In this document: positions 34,001-46,000 of the stretch, one piece after another
Layout of the letters: each line of letters opens with the position of its first letter
Position numbering within the stretch: position 1 is the stretch's first letter
Assembly: GCA_963691815.1 (NCBI GenBank)
Contig: OY829661.1
Span: 16,678,849-16,742,848 of the forward strand
Reading direction: 5' to 3'
Source: Echiichthys vipera
Taxonomy: Eukaryota; Chordata; Actinopteri; Perciformes; Trachinidae
Length of the DNA: 64,000 nt
Program-made: the position numbers and the translations under genes
Notes under the pieces: generated by a model
Seen by the model: only the letters and a program-made list of their open reading frames with translations
Told to the model about the DNA's origin: nothing
Database searches by the model: none

Positions 34001-37000
34001 GGTGATGTGAAAAATATCCACTGGATATCTAGTTCTGATCAATATATCAGAGTTCCAATAATGATATATCGGTCGAAATACACGTCTCTGACACGCATTT
34101 TTTTTAATAAAGACCTCTTGAATTTTGTTATTAGAGAGTTGCGACCAAGATATGTATTTAGCAGGACATTTTACATTTAAATAATAAAATAATGGACGAT
34201 TTGTTGGCAGGTCTGCGGAAATGATCCTAACACGCGCACAGGTGCAGGTTTATGCAAGCAAAAACTGATGACCTCTTAAAAGGTAAAGACAAAGAAAAAA
34301 AACAAAAGAAAAAAAACAATGGATTGACATTTTAATGGGGCATGGATGCCTTACCTGAGTAGAATTAACCTGCTATCTGAGCAGAATAAGAATTTGATTA
34401 GTGCATTACACAATTAAATCTCCCCGATTATATTATGTTTCAAATGAACAAATCATTTACCAGCTCATTCAAGCCCTCAGTATCTCAGCCAATGCAGATA
34501 TCTTTGCATGCAAGTCTGATGAGAAGCTATTGAAGGAACACTCCTATCAAATTAGCATTGCACTTCTTTAATATCGTCATAACTCGTGATGGACAGTTTT
34601 TAGGGAAAAAAGGGACACAAATTCATGCAGCAGAAACAAAAATATCATCTTCTCCTTGCCAAAACCTGGGGCCTACATTGTCCACTATGCAACTCGACCA
34701 CTGAGTTTGGGCAGTTTCAGGTTTCTTATGCTAGTAGCAGCTAATGTAGCAAAGAGCCGCTAGCATTGGGAGATCTATCAGAATTTTAAAGTAGTAGTCC
34801 CTAAATGCTGTAAACAGACTGTAAATACTAGTTTAAAGATAAGACAGTGTCTACAGCAAAGTGGTTTAAAATGTGGAATAGACCTATAAAAGCTGAGTAT
34901 CATGTACATTCATTGAGTCATATCAACCAATATTCTGGACAACAAAAAGAATCTTACAATCAATACTCAACACGTTGACATTCACATTTGTATTTTATTT
35001 GCCATCCCTTTATAATTCTTTAATTATCTCACAAAAATAGAAGGAGCACACAATAACACAGCTCTGACGCAGGTGTGGGCCAAGACAAGAGGTGTCTCAA
35101 AACACTCAATAGTATCAGATAATTGACGGATTTCATTTTTGGCAAAAACAACAGAGAAAATGAGGGGCTTCTGTTTCACATCGCGTGTTATTCTCACTAG
35201 CTGCGTGGCTTTACCGATTACAACAGCACACTGGCGGCTACAGGGAGAAAGCTCAGGAGTTGCATAGGTTCAAACAGTAACTGCAAATGAGTTGTTCAGA
35301 GGAAGGATCACAAAGGGTGATAAATACAACATAAGCCTTCACTTACACATGCAGTACCTACAGTGAATACACCTTTGAAACCAGCCACTCCTTTAAATTT
35401 ATTTATTTATTTTTTTTCCCAAGAGGACGTCATTCAAAAAGTTCTACGAAACGAAGATGTTTAAACCCAATTGTCTTACCTTTTACCATCAAAGAACATG
35501 TGAATCAGTCAGTAACTGCGCTCCATGCATCTGGTAACTACATTGTATTTGATATTACGTGTACGCAAGAGGAATTAGTATTAGTGCACTTTATCAGCAT
35601 TAAACCACAGTTTGACTGATTTGTTTAACGTTCCGAATTCTTGTTATGCTTCAATACCAAATAACAAAAAAGAAAAACAATGAATCCTGGTTAATCTTTT
35701 TAAATCACAGAATTGTATGGAAGCCCCGGGAAGCAAGTGTATTTTTTTGGCGATACATTTTCTAAAATTCTGTGTTTATGACTTGAGAACAGATGAAAGA
35801 AAAGTTTTACCAGGATTGTTTATGTTGTTCTTTTTTTTCACCTGTGAAAAAAAGAGTTTTGGTCGGTATTTTTTTTAATTGTGATAGAAAATGGATCACC
35901 AGAAGAAAAAAACAAACAAAAAAAACACTTGCCTCTCAGGCCTTGCCACCTACAGAAGGAACTATTTTAAGTAGATCCTCCAAAAACAATGAATTTCTAC
36001 ATCACAAAAAGGAAAAAGAGAGTTGTCATACCACTGTCATCATGCATGAGAAACAAAACACCTTGGTCTGATCCTAAAGAAACATTTTTATTCCTAATTC
36101 GAGCTGATTATTTCAAACCCTGGACAGCTGATTTAATGCTGAGTGGTGTGTCTCCACTGTAAGACAGCTCCAACCCTTTCACACTTCACAGAGCCCCTCA
36201 CATGTGAACCTATCAGACAAGTTCTCTTAACTATAATATGGAACGCAGACTTTCAGAGGACAGCGAGACTGGGGAGCAGTAAGCCAATATCCAATTCTCA
36301 GATGTAGCTCGGACTTCCTGAGAGAATTTAGAGGGGATGGGGTGCTGTGCTTTCAGAAGAGATTTTAATGACAACATGACCGTCGTCATATTTGCAGCAA
36401 ACAACAACACAAGTAGGCTACTGGAAACACATCCAACAATTCTGACTCCACACACACGCACCCATACCCACACGTACTCATAACACTGTATAACAACACA
36501 CATGAACATAACATTCAACAACACCGCCATGCTTTTCGATATGAATTATGTGATCACTGAAGCCGGTAAAGCAAAGAAACAAAACTTTACAAAGCACACA
36601 TTTTTCAGAAAAAGTTCTACTTTAGGACTAAGATTCAAAGAGATTAAGCGCCAACTTTCCAGAAAACTGTCAACTGTTTTGAATAAAAATATAATCCTTC
36701 ATCAGTCCATATAAACAAACGTAACACAGGCTCACTTTCTTCTCACAAAAGGTAGAGGAGGTGGAATAAGACATAGGATTCAGCCTAATCTCCAGGTAGA
36801 ACAAAGACCAGGATTATCATCTATACATTTTAATGTACTGACAATAATTGAGTAGATGTAACCAAGAAAAAAAACTTTCTCAACACACAATTCCACAAAG
36901 GGGAATGAAATATTTATATAGAGTATTCTTCAATATTATTCAGTGATTATGGTGTCAGAATCATAGATATTTTTAATTATAGACTACTATTTATTTCTTA

Positions 37001-40000
37001 CATTCATTCTCTAACACTCTATTCATATTAACATTTATTAACAGGAAAACAATGTCATTTTCAGTCATATATATGTCTATATATCTATATATCTATATAG
37101 ATATATAGACATATATATATATATGAGATTCCACAAGTAAAGCAATAAGTTTTCCACAAGTAAAGCTTTATGACAATGACTTAATATATATATACACAGG
37201 AAGAATAACCAATTCTATGGTCTGGATAAGAGGCTGCAGGGGTTGCAGATATCTATTTACATAAATCAGAAGTGAACAAATCACAGGAATGTATGAAGGA
37301 TTGCACAATGCGGAATGAATGTTTATGTTGCCATTTAAACAAAAAGTGCGAGTGAGTGATCTTTTTTCAAAATCCCATATAAGACTGTTTCTGTTAATGC
37401 CAAAAATGACCTGGATCGTCATAAATAGTCTGTCTCTTGATAAAAGTTACTGTATTTCTACGACTTACTATTGCTGCTGATTATTCAAATTATTTTCATG
37501 ATTTCATGCATATTTTTTGATTTATATGGTACACTGCATGAACACTGTGGAATGATTCCGATTTGTCATTTAATCCTAAAACAAGCTGTTGCTTTCCTCA
37601 TGGATAAAATTTGAAATGAGATCAAAATATTAGCAAATGAGAACTGGTCCTTGCTTGGATTAATTTAGTTTTCTAGTTATATTTAGAGTTAGCTCACAAA
37701 TCGTCTCCACCTGTCAGCATTTTATTCACAGATTATTTTATGGCACTTCACCGTTACGTATGATCGGGGAAAGTTTAACTGCCCTTCTCTCCATCACAAA
37801 CACTCAGTATAGTGTTTGTAGTGTAGGTCGTGGAATTATGGCTGTTTTGTTTCCAGATTGTAGTTTTTCCTTCTATTCTATAGCAGCTTTAAATTGTTAA
37901 AGATATTCCATCCAACAGCTCTTGACAGAGGTCACATTTATGCTACCGTGCAAATCAGGCTACATGACTAAGTTTCCCTTTTATAGAAGAAATAAACTGA
38001 CCTCGTTTGGATAAATGGTCATTTAACATTTCCATGCTTTTTACTTTAAAAATGTGCAAATAAATCTAGGGAGGAGGATTTAACACAAGGCAAACAACGA
38101 CAATTTCACTTGTGCACGATAAGAACTACAGCCACTTATAACTATGCCTATTGTACATTACAACAATGATCTTCTATTGTTTGCTATTAGACATAATGCA
38201 ATATTGCTCAAACAAACTGGATAGCAATAATATATCCTGATTGACAGAAAGACGGAATGGTTTAATCTTTAGAAAGGATAGTGTTAGTGCTCTGGCCACT
38301 CTTTAAACCAATGGATGATACATGATGTGTCGAGACTACAACAAAGAGAAAATATGAGTGAGAGGGTGAGAGATGAGAGGTGAAGAGAAGCCAGATAATG
38401 CAATTGATACGGCGGAGAGGGGCAGGTATGAAGAAGCGCTGAAAGGCGAAGGACGTTTCTACTGTAGGAACTAGAATGGAGAAGACAGCCGAGGGGGTTG
38501 CAGGAAGATAGCTAAGACAACAGTGTTGATTGCCGTTATGCTATGCCAATCTATAATCCAGTGTTACAGCTTCTACGGGAGGGGAAGGGGGCGCCGCCTA
38601 CAAGTCGATGAGCTGGTCCACCAGCAGCAGGGAGCGGGCCAAGCTGGGCAGGCTGGATTCAGAGCCACCACTGTTACTGCGCGAGTGGCCTCCTGAAACT
38701 GGCCGGAGAGACAAGAGGGAGGGGGGGAGAAGCGGGGGACGAGACGAATACAGGCAAACAGAGGGAGGGGGAGAAGCAGAGGAGCAGGAGTTACAACAAG
38801 CAACATAGCAGTCAAGGAGGGGGGGAGAGAGGTCAAGAAAGAGAGAGAGAGAAGAGAGAAAGAGAGGGCAGAATTTACCCATTTACCTCAACTGGTTTTA
38901 AAACATTCTGAGGATGTAAAATTAGTGCAGGCAACTGATCCCGTTATCAGCAGGTGTGACTATTGCATTCGTTATTTTAGCTAATCAGCATGCAACTGAG
39001 GGAAACCCAATAAACAGCAAATCACTGTATCTTTAAAGGAGCAATAAGCGTAAATTCATTATTTCTAGACTGGAGGAATTTAAAAAATTGACATGTTCCA
39101 TAAAATGGTGATGTTTTGCTCGGTGTAGATATTTGCTCGCAGCAACAGCAGACCTAGCGGTGAAGTGATTTCGCTTTTTGCTCCTTTAAGCTTCAGTACC
39201 AACTTGACCAACCTGTGCTTGCTGTTGGAGAATGCAGAGACTTACCCTGGGAGTTCTTTCGGCCTGTGACGGGAATCGGATCAAACTCATCCTCTGTGCC
39301 AGCCTCTGCAGCGGCCTGCTGGGGCTCCAAGTCTGAGATCAGGAGAGACGAGTCTGCGGAGGATCAAAGAAAGGTGGGTGGTTAAAAGTAAGTATGAAAG
39401 CCCAGTTGTCCCAAAAAACTCAAGTCAAAATTTTTTTAGATAAGGGGCGAAATGATAAAGATGGATAAACATTTTCAGAAATCAGCAGTAACTGCAAAAA
39501 GCACACTGGAAGCTCTGCAGCGGTAGAAAGCCTGTCTGATGAGATATTATGAGGAGAGATCAGGAGTAATTAGGATCATGCAGCTGCTGCACACAGTCAG
39601 GCAGTGAATTAGAGCTGGCACTGGTGTCAACAACAGCTAAATGCCGCCGTTCACCAGCCAAGAGCCAACAACTAGACCACAGCTGTGGCGCTCTCGATTC
39701 GGTTTGGATTTTATAGATTATTCCATTCAAAAGAAGCACAAAAAACTTTTATTAATGTGCAACAGATAACATTTAGGCACGACCATCATTCTATCATACA
39801 CAAGAAAGCCAGTGTTTGAACAACTAAACACATTGCACTTTGCTTTCCTGCTCAAGTCTCCTTCTTATATAATAGAAGCTTACAACCATCACCTTGGTTC
39901 TGTCAGATCTTTGTGTGCTTTTTATTATTCAGTATTGATGCTGACAACACACTGTCTACCTATGACCTATGAGGTACGCCGCTGGTTTCTTTGGTTTATC

Positions 40001-43000
40001 TTACTGCCGGTGTTCAGTACCGATATCAGACTGGCAGCTGATGTCAGTCAAACTCAGACATCGACAGGTTCCTTCAGCCGGGAGATGAAAAGGAGCATTT
40101 CTGAGAAATCACCAAAACCCTTATTAATCTTATTACTTAAAAATAAAATAAAAAAATAATCAGTCATTTTATGAAAAAACTGGTTGACATCATTTTTGAC
40201 TGCAAAACTGGATGACTAATTGAGATTTAAGTTGTGCTTTAATGGAACTTTACAGTTTCTTCTCCTCTGATCTTAAAGGATCACAGTTTAAAATTATTTT
40301 TTAGAACAGCAATAAAATAACTCTTTCTGGATAAAATGGATAACATAGAACAGATTAAAAATGATCACTCATCATCATGAAAAACAATATCGATTCAAAG
40401 CGTATGTAAACAAGAATTTGTCAAGCATTCTTTGGCAAAATTTGGATCTTTTGAATACTTCTTGTAGGATAGACACATTTCTGTCGCTCATTAGAAACAC
40501 TGGCGTTCATAATCATGTGAATGTAGAAGTTTTACAGCGTACCTGATATAGGCTGTGCACAGTCCCCAGACAACAGACTGAAATCATCCAAAGCAGAGGC
40601 AGCGGAGGTGGGAGCAGAAGAGACAGAGGATGTGGCACTGCTCGCTACCGGAGGGACGGACGGACCAGAGATCAGAGAGCAGCCCAGAAGAGAGTCGTCT
40701 GTGGTCAGAGGGTCTGGGGGGAGGGTAAAGTTTAGTTAGCGTTCTAGAACAAAGAGGATAAGGAGACATGGCCCTAAGATCTACATTGTTTCTAAAATGC
40801 ACTAACCCTCTAACATAGGTTGCTTCTGTTCTCACACACACACACACACACCTTTTGCAGACTCTTCCACAGAACCACCGAAGGGATCCGACAATGACAA
40901 GAGGTCAGGAAGCATGAGTGAAGATGTGTCTGGAGACTTCAGTCCTTCAATTAGCTTCTCTGAAGGCCAAGGAAGAATTAAGAGATGATTAAGGACACAC
41001 ACTTACATATATTTTTTATTATTATTTATGAATTTTACCAAGGATACATCATGACAACACATGCTTTTTTCAAGTTTTAAAAGATTTCTGATATAACTTG
41101 TTTTTTCAATGGCTTAAAGGAGACAAAGGTATTTCATGAATGAATCCTAATTTATAAATTTGACAAATAAAAAACAAATCATATACAGGTGAATTGTGTG
41201 TGTGAAGTATAGATCCACAGAGGGAGATATTCACCTGGTGCATCTGACAGTTCGAGGATACCAAAAGGATCCGGGACAACCAACAGTGAGGCTCCTGAAT
41301 CCACATCTAGAATGCTTGATGGTCTTTCAACTAGGAAACAGAAAACAGCAAAGAGTTATAATCCATTTAGTTGGTGTGTTTCAATACAAATGGTTCAAAG
41401 ATGGCAGAAGAATTTAATTATAGTACAATATAGTAAAAGAAAAAAACATTAATATAGCAGCAAACTAATATTCTCAATGTAAAGATATACTGGAGTCATA
41501 GTGTCCTGAGCAAAGAATGAAGTCACTCTTCCTCTATCCAGGTTTCTCTGTTGTTTGTTGTGACAGTCTGGCCGCGCATGCATGTCAGTGCATGTTAGTG
41601 CGTGAGAAAACATTGCTATTTCATATATTGTGGTGAGAGCCGCCTGGAGGCAATCCCAGTCCGCTTTTTTCAGTTAGAATAGAGCACCTTTAAATCCAAT
41701 TTAACACAACACAGCAATTCCTTGTGAGTGCATTTGCATCACCCCACAAGCGACACTGCTGCCTAATATAGTTTATGAGCAAATTCATTCTTAAACTTTT
41801 CTTTCTCGTTAAAGGAAACCTATAAAAAATAGTGGCTTACTGTCAGAACTCTTTACATTAACATCATTATAGTCAGGTCATTTAAATGTTGGAATTTCTT
41901 TCATTCTGACCAACCCCTTTATTTATGTAATGGACATGGGAAGCACTTGCTTTTCAAAAGCTTCTTAAAGCTATCAGATTAATCGATCAGGTGCATTAAC
42001 AGGTTTACATTACATTATGTTCCTTTGAACTCATACTGTACACTGCATTATGTGGTATCAGCACAATAGTGAGGTATTGAAGTGGGATGTCAAGATATCT
42101 TTACTCAGTCCGAGCTACCTCGCCAAAGCGATGATAATGTCTGTTAGTTTAACCACTCGGACCAAGCGTCCAATTGCTGCCAAGTGAAGGGAAGTCCTTT
42201 TACCCAATATATAAAATATGCAAATGTACAAAGCTATTTTTTTACTTGAACACTAGTAATACTGCGCACATTTCCCATCAAATTGGTTTAAAGTTCAACA
42301 AAATATTTTTCCACAGTTGAAACAAGATTAAATTTCTATTGTGTGTTTGCTTGCTACAGCCTCTCGTTCAGTGTTTCAAGCTTTATCACTCTTATTGAAT
42401 AAGATAATAATAATAATAATATTTCAATAAATTAAAGTAAAAGACACCATTTTTTGAAGCAGAAGAAAATGTAGCCGTCGCTGTGTAAGAAAAGCATTTA
42501 AATTGGTTATATCAAGCTGTGTTTTGACCAAACACAACACGTCAGCGTCACGCTTGTGTGCCACCGGTGTTTATCCCACACAGAAACGAGCTTCTATAAC
42601 GGTTCCGACTGCGTCAGCAAATTTCAAAGCATCTAGCAGCAGGGCAGACAATGACAGACAGTGAAATTGTCAGTATATGTACATTGTAGATTACAGTTTG
42701 CCCTTGAATAAACCTGTTCCATTCCCCAGTCTTGCTTCCAAGCCACTGGGCCAAAAATCAAGGGAGAGATTAATCCATAGCAGAGTGTACTTCTCCAGAC
42801 ACAGCATGCTCTGCTCTGCCCATGTTGCAACATGTAAATAAATAGCCTATTTATGAACTCACTATTATCAGCCTTTTGTTTGAAAAATAGACTTGAAGTA
42901 GTGATAGAATGATACATCGGTCGGCCGATATTATCAGCCGATATTTATGGTTTTTTGGTTTATGAAACGTTGCGGGCTGCTGCGTTCGCCGTTTTTTCCC

Positions 43001-46000
43001 AGCATTATTTACAGACAGGCGTCCACAGGCAGCTCAGTGTTGCTGGAGACACCTTTTTTAAGTCAAACAAATATTTCTTTTTTAAAAATTGAGACTCGTA
43101 ACATTTGTTATCATCATTGTGTAATTTTTATGTTGTAAATTGAGGGAGCAAAAGTAGTATCGGCTCCAAATATCGGCTCAAGAAAATCGGCAGTCCGTAT
43201 GGGCCATTGGCTAAGGCAAATGAAAAAGAAATCAGTATCTGCATCGGACCTTAAAATATTCATATCGGTCGATCCCTAACTTGAAGTGTAAATAAACGCA
43301 GCTGAGCCTGACAGAGCTGGTGCAGACAGCTAGAGAGATTAAAATATGTATCTGTTGAGTGAGACATGTGAATGAAAAGTGCTTCTGAGACGCCTGTGGT
43401 CTAGACACCGTTTAGGTCTGGGTTTGTTGGGACAGTGTGGCTGGGTCTATACAGAAGCAAGAAAAGAAGAAAAAACATTGATTCTGTAGACGAAAGGATA
43501 AAATGTGACATGCCAGTATCTTGGGTTGTATCATCCACAGTCGAGGTCTGCAAGCCTGGGATCAACTCCTCTGAGAAGGATTGCTCATTTTCTAAAGGTA
43601 GATCTGGAAAAAAAAAAAGTAAACTCATAGTTGTAACAGTTTGCCACATTAAAAAATACCACACATATACAATATTCACAGTAGTACTAATAAAAGCACC
43701 AGTAGGCTTTTTGTCCTCAGCCTTGAACTCCTCTGCAGTGAGGTTGGAAAAGTTGTCATCATCAAATGGGTTCCATGCAGGCTGTGAGGGGGTGTCGGTG
43801 GCATCGCCGGCCGCAATAATAGTGGGTCCAGCTTTGTTTTGATCCTGGTTTGCATCACCAACACCGAGCTGAATAAGCTGGGCCGTGCTTGGTTGCGATA
43901 TAAGTGATCTATGGTTTAAAAAAAACACATAGAAAATATCATAAATAAGACAAATGATGATTTTTAACTATTCTTCAGTTTTATTCCCGTGCACGTGCAA
44001 CTTACTGGTTGAAGGCGGTGTCTCCGTTAGCTCCTTGTGACTGCTGTGAGGAGTCACTCACTCCAACAACGCTGCTTGTTGTGCCGTCACTCGGTGTGCG
44101 TTGGTGGCCGCATTCTTCGGTCGTCTTTGGAGAGGCCGGTGGAGTCTGATTAACCAAACACAGAAGTTCGAGACCAAGTTGAGAGGATCTCACAAGTCTC
44201 ACAGCCAAATGGTTTAAATGTTTTTTAATTTTAATGTTAGACACAAATTGTGTTGACTTGCCATGCTATTAAGTTTTTCATTTCACTGAGTCACATTTAT
44301 TTGAAGCAAAAAGTCTCAGACCAAATAAAGAGAAGATGAGGAAAATGATTGACAGATTTAGAGCGTAACAAACAGGGATAGTAAATATTATTACAAAATG
44401 TTTCCCCCCACAAAGTCACAATTGATGGACAGATGGAAGAAGAGAACACCAGGCTATGCCGCTTAAGAAGTAAAAAGGAAGTAATTCATCCAGACAGCTC
44501 TACAGTGATGATGTTCAGGAACTGGTTGAAGCTGGATGGTGAGCAGAACTTACCGTCTCAGCTGCTTTTTGGCTGATCTCGGTGGAGGCGGGCTGAGCCT
44601 GGGCAGCTGATGGCTCAGTTATCTGCTGCTGCTGAGCTGCAGTTGGCTGACCAGAGGCCAGTTTGCTGGGCGAAAGCTGAGCCGCTGGCTGCTGAGCCTG
44701 CTTGCGTCGAGCTGGGCGTTGAGGTGGGGCCGGGCTTGATGGAGTCTGAGCTGCCTGCTGGGAGATGGCCACAGAGGGAGGGGTGGTCTGTTGCTGAACT
44801 ACTGGCTGTGCTTGTGGTTGGACGTCAGCCTTGGTGACTGGTGATGCGATGGCTGCTGTCTCTGCTCCTGAAGCTGCGGCTGGTTGCACCGGCTATCACA
44901 CAAAGATAAATGACAGAATCTGTTACATTTGCAAACCAACTTTGTGCTTCAGGTTCTGCAAGCAACTGTGGATTTACATTTGTGTAGGGATGATACATTT
45001 GGTTATTTTCATCCATTCATTTTTTTCATCCATTCATTTTTTGATTCAGGATATAGTCTATTATATAAAAAAAAACAATAAATTTCTCTCGATCTACTAA
45101 TGCATTAATCATAAGCACTCAAGTAGAGACCTTTATATGCTCACCCTGACACAAACAGCCAAACATGCATTTTACTTGGTATAGTACTAAGCTCCTGTCT
45201 GTTCAATAGAATTTGTCAATAGGCACCTGCTTCTGTTGAGCCACAGCCTGACTTGAGTTGTTTTGTGACTGGACGAGTGGTAGAATTGAAGTCGGTGCCT
45301 TCTGTGACTGCAGAGCTGCAGCTGGCTGAGAGAGGTTTAAACTGACTCCTGTGGGATGTTAAAAAGAGCAGACTGCAAATTACTCAACAGCTTGGAAACA
45401 TTTTAATCTCTTAAATTCACTTAGTTATAAAGATGTGCAACAATGTAAAAATAAAGCAACATAAACAGGTCCATCTGACCATTTTTTTTAGGGGGGGGGG
45501 TTATAATCTGTTAAATGCTGAAAAAAAGGTAACAGGTACAAAAACTGTTATCAGCTGAACAACATTTCATAGTGTGGAGAAAATTACTACATAATCAATT
45601 TGGGCTTGTGGTTGGATTGTTTTAATTGGCATGAGTCTTAACCTGCATACATGATCTGTTCCTGTTGAGAATTGCAGTAATCAATGTGTGCATAAAGGAT
45701 TAGAGGGATTCCTGTCTTTATGCACATCTTTACTCAAAAGCTCTTTTTTTTCCTATGACGGGGAATAAGGATGGAGTGCTGTACATACCCACAGGCTGAG
45801 CTGCACCACCAGGGAGATTAGCCCGCTTGCGAGGGGTGAGAGCAGCAGGCTGGATGGGTAGGATGCCAGCCGCAGGCTGGGTATGTGTTGCTTTGGGCCT
45901 CTGGCGAGGGGTGATGGAGGTTTCGGTGGTGGGAATTGGATCTGTCAGTCTGGCAGCAAAGGGAGCATGTTGGCTTTCTTGTTAATCACGGCAAATAGTG

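Noticed and set aside
24315..38597. Search for gfpt1 and nfu1 between antxr1 and aak1, as in human
   Set aside because: No exon resembling either gene was seen on either strand in this interval.
44515..44889. A stand-alone Q-rich protein of 124 residues
   Set aside because: It is exon 12 of aak1 with correct phases on both sides, extended by intron sequence.
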